Shown: positions 8,810 through 17,049 of the stretch, in pieces | Position numbering within the stretch: position 1 is the first letter of the stretch | Layout: every line of letters starts with the position of its first letter | Source: UBA4735 sp036569845 | Lineage (GTDB): Bacteria > Chloroflexota > Limnocylindria > P2-11E | Reading direction: 5' to 3' | DNA: 37,888 nt | NCBI GenBank assembly: GCA_036569845.1 | Contig: DATCPY010000066.1 | Span: 1-37,888 of the forward strand | Program-made: the position numbers and the translations under genes | Notes under the pieces: model-generated | What the model was told of the DNA's origin: nothing | What the model saw: only the letters and a program-made list of their open reading frames with translations | The model's database searches: none

Positions 8810-9306
8810 CCGATCGCCTCGTCCAGGAGATCGAGCGCGATCCCGACGCTCGCCAGCCGGTTCCCCGCTCGGTCAAAGGCCCACTGCTTCTTCTTCACGG
8901 TCTGGAGCGTCGGCCCGTCGATCGCGATATACACGAGCCCGACGGGCTTGCCCGGCGTCGCGCCGGTCGGGCCCGCGATCCCGGTGATGCCGAGGCCGAT
9001 CTTGGCGCCGAGCTTCTCGCGCGCGCCCCGCGCCAGCGCGGCCGCGACGACGGACGAGACGGCGCCATGTGAATGGATGAGCTGCGGCGGCACCTCGGCC
9101 AGCAGGGTCTTCGCGTCGTCCGAGTAGACCTCCATGCCGCCGCGGAAGTACGCGCTCGAGCCCGAGTGCTCGCTGAGGATCGCTCCGAGCAGCCCTCCGG
9201 TGCACGACTCCGCCGCCGCGACCGTGAGCTTCTTCTTCCGCAGCGTCGGATGGAGGGTCTTCATGCGGGCCGCGAGGTCCGCGTACGAGGGCGGCTTAGC
9301 GGGCAC
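8806..9306 (-). CDS. pncC: Nicotinamide-nucleotide amidase (CinA C-terminal domain protein)
   Basis: Deamidates nicotinamide mononucleotide to nicotinate mononucleotide, salvaging NAD breakdown products in the cytoplasm. It is a stand-alone CinA C-terminal domain without the N-terminal CinA half. The catalytic Ser34 lies in AAESCTGG, YSDDAK carries the conserved Lys66, and TGIAGPTGATPGKPVG is the family signature loop. The GTG at 9306 gives 166 residues, matching the usual domain length with its leading helix, and overlaps the pgsA end by 11 bases. A later ATG at 9264 would cut into that helix. The pgsA-cinA pairing is common in bacteria. Confidence 0.92.
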   Translation of the reverse strand: MPAKPPSYADLAARMKTLHPTLRKKKLTVAAAESCTGGLLGAILSEHSGSSAYFRGGMEVYSDDAKTLLAEVPPQLIHSHGAVSSVVAAALARGAREKLGAKIGLGITGIAGPTGATPGKPVGLVYIAIDGPTLQTVKKKQWAFDRAGNRLASVGIALDLLDEAIG

Positions 9307-9901
9307 GCGTGCGGGCGGTGCCCTCGCGCGGCTTGAGCCGCCAGCGCTCCGGGACACCGCGTCCGGCGATCGCGAACGAGGCCTTCCACATGTAGTCGAT
9401 GCCCGAGAAGACGGTGAGGGCGACCGCGACGCTCAGGAGCGAGTACGCCACGTACGCGAGCAGCAGCGACGGCACCGCGAGGAGCAGCAACAGGCCCGCC
9501 GCGGAGGCCGCTTGGAAGATCGTTTTCACCTTGCCGAACAGGCTCGCGCCGACGCTGTACCCGCGCGCGGAGGCGATGGCCCGCAGGTTGGTCACCGCGA
9601 GCTCACGGGCGACGATGACCACGACGATCCACGCCGGCACGAGACCGACGGCCTGGAGCGGGATGAGGGTCCCGATCACGAGCAGCTTGTCGGCGAGGGG
9701 ATCGAGGAACGTCCCGAGCCGGGTCACCTGGCCCAACCGCCGCGCGAGCCGGCCGTCGACGGCATCGGACAGCGCGGCGAGGCAGAAGATGAGGAACGCC
9801 CAGGTCGCGCTGGTCTCGTCGCGCGCCTGCAGGAGCAACACGATCGGGACCACCGCGAGGATCCGGGCGTAGACGAGGGCGAGCGGAAGGTTGAAGGTCA
9901 T
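9296..9901 (-). CDS. pgsA: CDP-diacylglycerol-glycerol-3-phosphate 3-phosphatidyltransferase
   Basis: Makes phosphatidylglycerophosphate, the committed step to phosphatidylglycerol, in the cell membrane. The CDP-alcohol phosphatidyltransferase signature is complete: Asp46, Asp49, Gly50, Ala53, Arg54, Gly63, Asp67 and Asp71 in the standard spacing. Several hydrophobic membrane helices surround it. The 201 residues are the normal length. ATG start overlapping the upstream stop as ATGA. Its place between the rodZ-like gene and pncC follows a frequent bacterial order. The family also includes other CDP-alcohol transferases, but length and context favour PgsA. Confidence 0.93.
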   Translation of the reverse strand: MTFNLPLALVYARILAVVPIVLLLQARDETSATWAFLIFCLAALSDAVDGRLARRLGQVTRLGTFLDPLADKLLVIGTLIPLQAVGLVPAWIVVVIVARELAVTNLRAIASARGYSVGASLFGKVKTIFQAASAAGLLLLLAVPSLLLAYVAYSLLSVAVALTVFSGIDYMWKASFAIAGRGVPERWRLKPREGTARTRAR

Positions 9902-11064
9902 GGCGAGCTGAAGGAGCGCTCCGTGACCTGCCCCGCCTCCCCCATCTTGCCGAGATCCAGCCCATTGAACGCAAGGAATGTGGCGCCCGCGTTGCCGGAC
10001 CGCACGGTCACCGACCGTCCGGTGAAGGTGAGCACCTGGCCGTTCGGGAAGATCTTGTTCGTGCCCGGCGCCTGCGCCCCGTCCACGGTGGCGAGGATCC
10101 AGGCCTCGCCGCCGGTGATGCGGATGGTCACGACCGCCGCCGTGAAGGACACCGCGACCGTCCGGGTCTCCTGGACCTCGGCACCGGTCGCCGTCTTCGC
10201 GATCACTCGGACCGTCTGCGCTCCCGATACGAAGTTCACCGTCACGCTGAACTTGAGGTCGGTGCCGACGGCCGCCGGTGTCCCGTTGACGGTCACGCTC
10301 GTGACCGACTTGTCGACGCGGCCCGACACCGTGACCGGGGCGTTCGTGTACGTCCCGCCGCTCGCGGGCTGTTCGACGATGAGCTGCGGGGCCTGCGGGT
10401 CGTTCGAGACGGCTGGGGTCAGCTGGATGGTGCGGGTGGCCTGCGCGAGCTTGCCGGCCGGGTCGAGCACCTGCACTTCGATGTGATTCGGGCCCGGCTT
10501 CAGCGGCACGGTGACGCTGAAGGTCCCGTCGGACGCCGGGCGCACGTCGTTGATGGTGTCGAGACCGGGTGACACGCGGACCGTGATCCGGCCCTCCGGG
10601 TTCGTCTTGCCCTTGAGCGTGTACTCCGGGACCTGCGACACCGCGTCACTCGGCGGATCGGTGATGTCGACGTGCGGCGCGACCGCGAAGTTCGTGAACT
10701 GGTAGTAGATGTAGCCGATGAACAGGACGATGCCGGCGAGGACCGCGACCGGCACGAGCACGGTCGGGGTGAAGATGAAGCTGCGCTTCACCAAGGGCCT
10801 CATCGGCGCGAACGACCGCGCCGGCTCGGAACCGCCGCGCTCGCCGGTGTAGAGCGCGAGCATCTCCTCGACGTCCAGGCCCAGGTATCCCGCGTAGTTC
10901 CGGAGGAAGCCCTTCGTGTACACGGTGCCAGGGAGCGATTGGTAGTCGCCGCTCTCGATCGCTTGCAGGAACTTCTCGCGGATGCGGGTGTCCTCGGCGG
11001 CCTGGGGCATCGGGACGCCCATCTGCTCGCGCTTCTGCCTGAGCGCGTCGCCGAGGCGCGCCAT
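9898..11064 (-). CDS. RodZ-like membrane protein: HTH, one TM helix, Ig-like extracellular domains
   Basis: A 388-residue single-pass protein with the RodZ layout. A cytoplasmic Cro/CI-type helix-turn-helix covers residues 1-75 (TRIREKFLQAIESGDY, GTVYTKGFLRNYAGYL). A basic linker and one membrane helix follow at about 97-121. Outside come two Ig-like beta-sandwich repeats (VSPGLDTINDV region and TVSGRVDKSVTSVTVNG region) and a C-terminal domain like the RodZ DUF4115 (GGEAWILATVDGA). RodZ links MreB to the cell-wall machinery in rods. No MreB is in the window, so a role in cell shape is inference. The Ig-like repeats are extra compared with the compact Escherichia coli protein. Start ATG in TAATG overlap with ftsK. 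Confidence 0.85.
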   Translation of the reverse strand: MARLGDALRQKREQMGVPMPQAAEDTRIREKFLQAIESGDYQSLPGTVYTKGFLRNYAGYLGLDVEEMLALYTGERGGSEPARSFAPMRPLVKRSFIFTPTVLVPVAVLAGIVLFIGYIYYQFTNFAVAPHVDITDPPSDAVSQVPEYTLKGKTNPEGRITVRVSPGLDTINDVRPASDGTFSVTVPLKPGPNHIEVQVLDPAGKLAQATRTIQLTPAVSNDPQAPQLIVEQPASGGTYTNAPVTVSGRVDKSVTSVTVNGTPAAVGTDLKFSVTVNFVSGAQTVRVIAKTATGAEVQETRTVAVSFTAAVVTIRITGGEAWILATVDGAQAPGTNKIFPNGQVLTFTGRSVTVRSGNAGATFLAFNGLDLGKMGEAGQVTERSFSSP

Positions 11065-13289
11065 TACGCATCATCCCCGGGACCGGCGGACTGGCGTGCG
11101 CCATAGACCTGGCGCATCTTGCCTGGTCCGACGGACGGCCCGATGACGCCCTCCTGCTCCATGATGTCGACGAGCCGCCCGGCCCGCGCGAACCCGATGG
11201 TCATCTTGCGCTGCAGCATGGATACCGATGCCTGTCCCGCGCGCCGAACGATGTCGACGGCCTCCTCGTAGCGGTCGTCCGCAATGTCCGAGTCGCCGCC
11301 CTCCTCGCGCTGCCTCGCCCGGTCCGGGTCCTCGAGGATCTCAAGCTTGTAGCGCGGATCGCGTTGGGCCCTCCAATGATGCGTCACGGCCTCGATCTCA
11401 CGGTCGGACACGAACACGCCCTGCGCCCGAATGGGCTTCGGCACATCAGGCGGCAGGACCAGCATGTCGCCGCGGCCCAGGAGCTTCTCGGCGCCGCTCA
11501 TGTCGAGGATCGTGCGGGAGTCGATCGCCGATGCGGTCGCGAAGGCGATGCGCGCCGGGATGTTCGCCTTGATGAGCCCGGTGATGACGTCCACGGACGG
11601 CCGCTGTGTCGCGACCACCAGGTGGATGCCCGTGGCGCGCGCGAGCTGCGCGAGCCGGGTGACGGCCTTCTCCACCTGGATCGGCGCGGACATCATCAGG
11701 TCGGCGAGCTCGTCGATGATGAGGACGATGTAGGGGACGCGATCCACGCCGGACCGGGTCGCGTTGTACGCGTCGATGTTGCGTGCGGTGGCCCGGGCGA
11801 AGAGGCGGTAGCGGCGATCCATCTCCCCCACCGCCCAGTACAGGGCGTTGAGGATCTTGTCGTGGTCCGTCACGACCGGCACCACCAAATGCGGGATGTT
11901 GTTGAAGCCGGCGAGCTCGACGCGCTTCGGGTCAGCCAGGATCAGCCGGACCTCGTCTGGCGTCGTGGTCATGAGCAGGCTGCAGATGATCGAGTTGATC
12001 GAGACGCTCTTCCCGGATCCGGTCTGCCCGGCAATGAGCAGGTGCGGAAGCCGCGCGAGATCGGCGACGATCGGCGAGCCGGATACGTCGCGGCCGAGCG
12101 CGACCGTGAGCTTGGAGCTCGCGTCCTTGAACATGGCGGTCTCGGCCACGTCCTTGAGGGTGACCATCCCGATGGCGAGGTTGGGGACTTCGATGCCCAC
12201 GACGCTCTTGCCTGGAACCGGAGCCTCGATCCGCAGCGTGCGCGCCGCGAGCGCCAATGACAGGTCGCTGTCGAGCGCTTCGATGCGCGACAGCTTCACC
12301 CCGGCGGCCGGCTTGAGCTCGTACCGTGTCACGACGGGGCCGACGCTCACCTCGACGACCTTCGCGACGATGTTGAAGTGCGCGAGGGTCTCCTCGATGA
12401 CCCGTGTGTTGCGCATCACCTCGTCCTTGCCCGAGCGAGCGGCGGACCCTTCTTCGAGGAGGTCGAGCGACGGGAGCTGCCACGGCACGTCCGGCGGGTC
12501 CGCGTGCATGACGCCTTCTGCCGCGACCATCGCCGACGGCAGGCCGGTGAGCGCTCCGCCAGGCGGCGCGATGACCACCGGCAGCGGGAGCGGCTCCTGC
12601 TGCGCCGTTGGCTTCACCGGCTTCCGCACCGGGCGCTCCTGATCCATGTTGATCTTGACGGGACGATCTTCCTCGATGGCCACGTCCTTCGTGCGGCCGG
12701 GCCGGGCTGTGCCCGCCCCGGCCGAGCCCCATTCAGAGGCAGCTGTGCCGGCCGGGAGTGCGGCCCCCGGCCGGAAGGCGAACTGCGGCCGCCGGTCGAG
12801 CGCGGGCCGCGCGAGCTCCTGGAGCGTGCGATTCGCCGCGATCACCACACCGATCGCCAGGACCGCGAGCAGCACGATGATGCCGCCCGCGTTGCCGAGC
12901 GCCTTCGTAGACGCGGTGCCGAGGGTGCGGCCGAGCCAGCCGCCGTTGCCGGTCGCAACGTCCACGATGCCGAGCAGGGCGACCACGACGAGGAGCGCGC
13001 CGATCCCCGGAAGCAGCAGCCGGCGCGCGAGCGCGCGACGCCAGACGATCGCGGCGGCGATGAAGAAGGTGAGCGGGATCAGCGCCGCGCCCCAACCGAG
13101 GAAGCCGGTCATCACCGTGCGCCACCAATCGAGGACGGAACCGCCGGTCGACAGCAGCGCGACGAGCGATAGCAGCCCGAACAGCCCGAGGGCGACACCG
13201 ATGATGTGGTCGCGGACCTCGGCGCGCATTCGCGCGCCGGGCGTCGCCTCGCGGCGCGTCGTCTTGCGCGCGCTCGTCTTCCTCGCCAT
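11064..13289 (-). CDS. ftsK: FtsK/SpoIIIE-family DNA translocase
   Basis: A membrane-anchored DNA pump that clears chromosomes through the closing septum. The first 165 residues contain about four membrane helices. A variable linker rich in charge and Pro follows to about 250. The motor has Walker A GQTGSGKS at about 421-428 and the acidic Walker B region VLIIDELADLM. The C-terminal gamma winged helix (DRYEEAVDIVRRAGQASVSMLQRKM) binds orienting sequences. The length of 741 residues is typical of SpoIIIE/SftA-like forms with a short linker. ATG start in a TGATG overlap with the RNase J gene. Confidence 0.95.
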   Translation of the reverse strand: MARKTSARKTTRREATPGARMRAEVRDHIIGVALGLFGLLSLVALLSTGGSVLDWWRTVMTGFLGWGAALIPLTFFIAAAIVWRRALARRLLLPGIGALLVVVALLGIVDVATGNGGWLGRTLGTASTKALGNAGGIIVLLAVLAIGVVIAANRTLQELARPALDRRPQFAFRPGAALPAGTAASEWGSAGAGTARPGRTKDVAIEEDRPVKINMDQERPVRKPVKPTAQQEPLPLPVVIAPPGGALTGLPSAMVAAEGVMHADPPDVPWQLPSLDLLEEGSAARSGKDEVMRNTRVIEETLAHFNIVAKVVEVSVGPVVTRYELKPAAGVKLSRIEALDSDLSLALAARTLRIEAPVPGKSVVGIEVPNLAIGMVTLKDVAETAMFKDASSKLTVALGRDVSGSPIVADLARLPHLLIAGQTGSGKSVSINSIICSLLMTTTPDEVRLILADPKRVELAGFNNIPHLVVPVVTDHDKILNALYWAVGEMDRRYRLFARATARNIDAYNATRSGVDRVPYIVLIIDELADLMMSAPIQVEKAVTRLAQLARATGIHLVVATQRPSVDVITGLIKANIPARIAFATASAIDSRTILDMSGAEKLLGRGDMLVLPPDVPKPIRAQGVFVSDREIEAVTHHWRAQRDPRYKLEILEDPDRARQREEGGDSDIADDRYEEAVDIVRRAGQASVSMLQRKMTIGFARAGRLVDIMEQEGVIGPSVGPGKMRQVYGARQSAGPGDDA

Positions 13290-14953
13290 CAGACCTGCAT
13301 GATCACCGGCAGCACCATCGGCCGGCGCTTGGTCTTGTCATACAGGAACGAGCTGAGGCTCTGGTGGATCGCGTCCTTCAACGCGGACGCCTCCGCGAAG
13401 TGCGGGCCGGTCTGCGCCTGGGCGAGGCCGTCGAGGACCCGCTGCTTGGCCTCCTCGAGCAGATCGCTCGCGTCGTGTTCGGGGACGAACCCGCGCGTCG
13501 TGATGTCGGGTCCCGCGACGACGGCACCGGTCTGCTGGTCGATGGTCACGACGACCAGGAATACGCCCTCGTTGCCGATGGAGACCCGGTCGCGCATGAC
13601 CGACTGGCTCACATCGCCGACGCCAAGGCCGTCTACGTACACCTGGCCCGACGCGACGTGCTCCCCCACCTTCGCGCCGCGGTCGCTGATCTCGAGGACG
13701 TCGCCATTCGTGATGATGAACGACTTGTCGGGATCGACGCCAACGTCGATGGCCATGCGAGCGTGCCGCACGAGCATCCGATATTCGCCGTGGATCGGGA
13801 CGAAGTGCTTCGGCTGGAGGATGTTGAGGAGCAGCTTCAGCTCCTCCTGGCTCGCGTGACCCGACACGTGGGGCCGCGACGCGGTGTCGTACACGACCTC
13901 GGCGCCGAGCTTGAACAGGTTGTCCACGGTGCGGCTCACGAGCTCCTCGTTGCCCGGGATCGGGTTCGACGACATCACAACGGTGTCGCCTTCCTTCACC
14001 GCGACGTGGCGGTGGTCGCCGAGGGCCATCCGCGAGAGCGCGCTCGTCGGCTCGCCCTGGCTGCCCGTGGTGATGATGCAGAGCTCGTTGTCCGGGAACT
14101 TGCCGATCTCCGCGGGATGGACGATCGCGCCCTCGGGGTACTCGAGGTAGCCGAGCTCTTTCGCGGTCTTCGTGTAGTTCTCCATCGAGCGGCCGATGAT
14201 CGCCGTGCGGCGGCCCCAGGCGTTCGCGATGTCGACGATCTGCTTGATGCGCGAGATGTTCGACGCGAAGGTCGTCGTGATCACGCGACCCTGCGCGCGG
14301 GACATGATGCCGTCGAAGATCTCGCCGACGTGCCGCTCCGATGGCGTGTAGCCAGGGACCTCGGCGCGCGTCGAATCCGACAGCAGCAGGAGGACGCCCT
14401 TGGCGGCGATGGTCGCAAGACGCGCGAAGTCGGTCTGCCGCCCGTCGACCGGCGTATGGTCGAACTTCCAGTCGCCGGAATGCACGATCGTCCCCTGCGC
14501 GGTGTCGATCGTCACGCCGACCGCGTCCGGGATGCTGTGGCAGACGTAGTACGAGTCGCAGCGGAACGCGCCGATGCTGAACGGCGTGCCGGGCTCGATC
14601 TCGCGGAAGATCGTCTTCTCAGCGAGCTTGTGCTCGCGCAGCTTCGTCTTGATGAGCCCGAGCGAGAGCTTCGTGCCGTGGATCGGCACGAGCGGGAAGT
14701 CGCGGAGCACGTAGGGCAGCGCGCCGATGTGATCCTCGTGGGCGTGCGTGATGAGGATGCCCTTCACCTTGTCCTTGCGCTCGCGGAGGTACCGGATGTC
14801 CGGGATGACGATGTCGATGCCGAGCATCTGCTCGTCGGGGAACATGAGTCCGGCGTCGACGATCACGATGTCGTTGTCCTGCTCGATCGCCATCATGTTC
14901 TTGCCGATCTCGCCGACCCCACCCAGCGGGATGACCCGCACCGTGCTAGCCAA
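13289..14953 (-). CDS. rnj: Ribonuclease J
   Basis: A metallo-beta-lactamase ribonuclease with both endonuclease and 5'-3' exonuclease activity, central to mRNA decay and rRNA maturation in bacteria that lack RNase E. The zinc-binding motif HAHEDH is at residues 70-75, after the N-terminal LGGVGEIGKN signature. The beta-CASP domain includes TTGSQGEP, and SGHASQEELK, followed by PIHGEYRML, marks the conserved end of the active site. The 554 residues match the family. The TTG start overlaps the udg stop by eight bases; a GTG at 14941 is an alternative that removes four residues. Together with PNPase in the same operon it supplies much of the cell's RNA-decay machinery. Confidence 0.95.
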   Translation of the reverse strand: MASTVRVIPLGGVGEIGKNMMAIEQDNDIVIVDAGLMFPDEQMLGIDIVIPDIRYLRERKDKVKGILITHAHEDHIGALPYVLRDFPLVPIHGTKLSLGLIKTKLREHKLAEKTIFREIEPGTPFSIGAFRCDSYYVCHSIPDAVGVTIDTAQGTIVHSGDWKFDHTPVDGRQTDFARLATIAAKGVLLLLSDSTRAEVPGYTPSERHVGEIFDGIMSRAQGRVITTTFASNISRIKQIVDIANAWGRRTAIIGRSMENYTKTAKELGYLEYPEGAIVHPAEIGKFPDNELCIITTGSQGEPTSALSRMALGDHRHVAVKEGDTVVMSSNPIPGNEELVSRTVDNLFKLGAEVVYDTASRPHVSGHASQEELKLLLNILQPKHFVPIHGEYRMLVRHARMAIDVGVDPDKSFIITNGDVLEISDRGAKVGEHVASGQVYVDGLGVGDVSQSVMRDRVSIGNEGVFLVVVTIDQQTGAVVAGPDITTRGFVPEHDASDLLEEAKQRVLDGLAQAQTGPHFAEASALKDAIHQSLSSFLYDKTKRRPMVLPVIMQV

Positions 14954-15569
14954 GGAGGGTCATCTGCTCGGCGGGTGTCTTCTCTGGGGCGGGAACGGGA
15001 GCGGGCGTCGCGGGACGGGGCGCGCTCTCGAGGAACTTCGCGAGCGCCTCGAAGTCCTTTTGCAGGTCGGCGCGGAGCGAGGGCTGGTGCAGCGCGGCCG
15101 CGGGGTGGAAGACCGGGAAGATCGTGATGCCGTCCTTCTTTCGTGCGCGTCCGTGGACGCGCGAGATGGATTCGCCGGGAAAGAACTTGTACATGGCGTG
15201 GCGGCCCAAGGTCACGACGACCTTCGGCTTCACGGCAGCGAGGTGTCGCTCGAACCAGACGTGGCACGCCGCGACCTCCTCGGGCAGCGGGTCGCGGTTC
15301 TCGGGCGGGCGGTGGCGGACGACGTTCGTGATGAAGACCTTGCTGCGGTCGAGGCCGATGCCGGCGAGCAGCTGATCGAGCAGCTGGCCCGCGGCGCCGA
15401 CGAACGGCCGACCCTGGACGTCCTCGTTGTAGCCCGGGGCCTCGCCAAGGAAGAGGATGCCGGACTCGGCGCTGCCCTCGCCGGGCACGGCCTGCCGGGC
15501 GCTCCGGTGGAGCGGACAGGCCTTGCAGGCTCGGATCTCGTCGGCCAGCGCGACCAGCGTGTCGTCCAC
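14946..15569 (-). CDS. Family 4 uracil-DNA glycosylase with an atypical iron-sulphur ligand
   Basis: Removes uracil from DNA, starting base-excision repair. Motif A GEAPGYNEDVQGRPFVG is at residues 42-58 and motif B FHPAA lies near 155, both typical of family 4. Three of the four expected 4Fe-4S cysteines are visible: Cys15 and Cys18 (CKAC) and Cys102. The remaining position, normally Cys in KCRPP, is His86 (VVRHRPPENRDP). A His ligand could still hold a cluster. The C-terminus carries a Pro/Ala-rich tail ending in PAEQMTLLG, similar in style to partner-binding peptides of repair proteins, though this is only a resemblance. GTG start; 207 residues. Confidence 0.92.
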   Translation of the reverse strand: MDDTLVALADEIRACKACPLHRSARQAVPGEGSAESGILFLGEAPGYNEDVQGRPFVGAAGQLLDQLLAGIGLDRSKVFITNVVRHRPPENRDPLPEEVAACHVWFERHLAAVKPKVVVTLGRHAMYKFFPGESISRVHGRARKKDGITIFPVFHPAAALHQPSLRADLQKDFEALAKFLESAPRPATPAPVPAPEKTPAEQMTLLG

Positions 15570-15577
15570 GGGGTTGA

Positions 15578-16252
15578 TTATCGGGTCGCCGGAGCTTTCC
15601 GGGCGAGGTAGACGATGTCCGTGTACGGCCGGCCGGGCATCTCGATCACATCGACGAGGAAACCGGCACGCTCGAACATCGCCACGGCCTCGTCGCGGGC
15701 CAGGAAATGGAAGCGCCTGGCGCCGCCCCGGGTCAGCCCGAGCGCGGTCGTGACCAGCTCCTGCGCGTACGTGAGGGCGTAGCGGAAGCTCGGCGCCCGC
15801 TCCTGGGCCTTCACGACGAGCGGCGCGTTCTCCGCGAGCGCTTCTGCGGCCTTACGGAGCACGGCCTCCTGATCGGAGGGCGCAAGGAGATACAGCACGT
15901 CGATGATCGCCACCGCGTCGCACTTCGGCGGGGCCTCGTGGACGATGTCGCCGATCTCGAAGCGGACCGACTCGCGGCCCTGGATCGTGGTCCGGGCGAC
16001 CTCGATCTTGCGATCGTCGATGTCGATGCCGAGGATCCGGCGGTTCGCGGACGCCTCGGCGAGGAGATTCGCGAACAGCCCGTAGCCGCAGCCGAGCTCG
16101 ACGATGAAGCCGTGGCGCGGCACGTACCGGTCGATGAATGCGAAGTCGGACAGGAAGGCCCGGCCGTGGACGAGCGTCCGCGCGATCATCGGGGCGCCGC
16201 GATAACGGTGCACCGCGCGCTCGAGCGCTGCGGTCGTGGTGCTTCCCGGCAC
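15578..16252 (-). CDS. Class I SAM-dependent methyltransferase
   Basis: A 224-residue methyltransferase. Motif I is VELGCGYGLFANLLA (about residues 49-63), followed by the acidic IDIDDRKIEVA loop and CDAVAIIDVLYLL in motif IV. The substrate is unknown. The GTG at 16252 was chosen because it overlaps the upstream stop as TAGTG and gives a compact protein; the frame is open far upstream, but that part is antisense-like low-complexity Arg/Pro/Ala sequence lying inside the deacetylase gene. Coupled to the deacetylase and the ALG5-like glycosyltransferase, so a role in modifying a lipid-linked sugar is a reasonable guess. Confidence 0.88.
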   Translation of the reverse strand: MPGSTTTAALERAVHRYRGAPMIARTLVHGRAFLSDFAFIDRYVPRHGFIVELGCGYGLFANLLAEASANRRILGIDIDDRKIEVARTTIQGRESVRFEIGDIVHEAPPKCDAVAIIDVLYLLAPSDQEAVLRKAAEALAENAPLVVKAQERAPSFRYALTYAQELVTTALGLTRGGARRFHFLARDEAVAMFERAGFLVDVIEMPGRPYTDIVYLARKAPATR

Positions 16253-17049
16253 TACGGCACCCGCCAGCGGATCGTGTCGCCGAAGGCGCTCCGCAGGAGC
16301 GGGTCGGTCAGGACGGCGAGATCGTCGAACCGGCGCAGCGTGAGCCCGTCGCCGGTCGCCTGGAGCGCCTCGTCCGGCCGGCCCGGATGCGCGACGATCT
16401 CGCCGAGCCCGGAGTACATCGCGTACAACGCGATCGCCGCCGGATCCGGACGCTTGGCGAGTGCCGTGAGATCGACGAACCAGTCGTTGCCGGGGACGCC
16501 CCGCTGAAGGAGCGCCGACACGACCGTCGCGGCGCCGAGGAGCTGCGCCTTGGCCGTCGCGGCCAGGCGCGGTGGACGCGCGCGGCGAAGGTAGCGGGCG
16601 CCCTCCTCGCGCGCGACCGCGGCCACGACGAGGCTCACGGGCGGCATGAGGTGGGTGTGCCGGTGCGAGTCCCACGCGCGTGGCTCGATGCCCCACTCGC
16701 GGGCGCGGGCGACCTGCGCGCGCACTTCGGCGGCGACGTCGGCGAGCCGGATCCGACCGCTCAGGAGTCGGGCCGTGAACTGCGGTAGGCGATGGAACCG
16801 GCCTTCGGAATCGACGAGCGACGGCACGTCCGAGGGATCGCTGCAGGGGTGGCCACCCACGAGGTCGAGATGCAGCCCGACCTCGAGACCGGGCTCGTTC
16901 CGGGCGAGGTTCGCGGCCTCCTGGCCCGCAGGGAATGTGACGAGGAGCGAGGTCGAGCGCACGACACCGTCGCGATGCGCCTCGAGGATCCCCTGCGTGA
17001 CGCCCGGCGACAGGCCGAGGTCGTCGGCGCCAACGATGAGGCCGTTCAC
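16252..17049 (-). CDS. ChbG/HpnK (YdjC-like) carbohydrate deacetylase
   Basis: A metal-dependent deacetylase of the YdjC fold, which removes N-acetyl groups from sugars; known members act on chito-oligosaccharides (ChbG) or in hopanoid lipid synthesis (HpnK). The metal/catalytic Asp pair is Asp9-Asp10 (GADDLG), with GLHLDL at 59-64 and the SHRHTHLMP histidine cluster at 128-136. The 265 residues match the family. The start at GTG 17049 places the conserved first strand at the N-terminus and overlaps the glycosyltransferase stop as GTGA. Context with an ALG5-like glycosyltransferase and a methyltransferase favours a lipid-linked sugar as substrate, but this is inferred. Confidence 0.9.
   Translation of the reverse strand: MNGLIVGADDLGLSPGVTQGILEAHRDGVVRSTSLLVTFPAGQEAANLARNEPGLEVGLHLDLVGGHPCSDPSDVPSLVDSEGRFHRLPQFTARLLSGRIRLADVAAEVRAQVARAREWGIEPRAWDSHRHTHLMPPVSLVVAAVAREEGARYLRRARPPRLAATAKAQLLGAATVVSALLQRGVPGNDWFVDLTALAKRPDPAAIALYAMYSGLGEIVAHPGRPDEALQATGDGLTLRRFDDLAVLTDPLLRSAFGDTIRWRVP

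Noticed and set aside
13364..15127. Long plus-strand open frame opposite the RNase J gene (also 4019-5704, 17136-18911, 27796-29352, 1582-2931)
   Set aside because: These are antisense shadows typical of GC-rich DNA: Arg/Ala/Asp-rich translations, no domain, and real conserved genes on the opposite strand.
15578..16696. Methyltransferase reading frame extended to 372 residues
   Set aside because: The first 148 codons lie inside the deacetylase gene and translate to Arg/Pro/Ala-rich sequence; a GTG overlapping the stop gives a normal methyltransferase.
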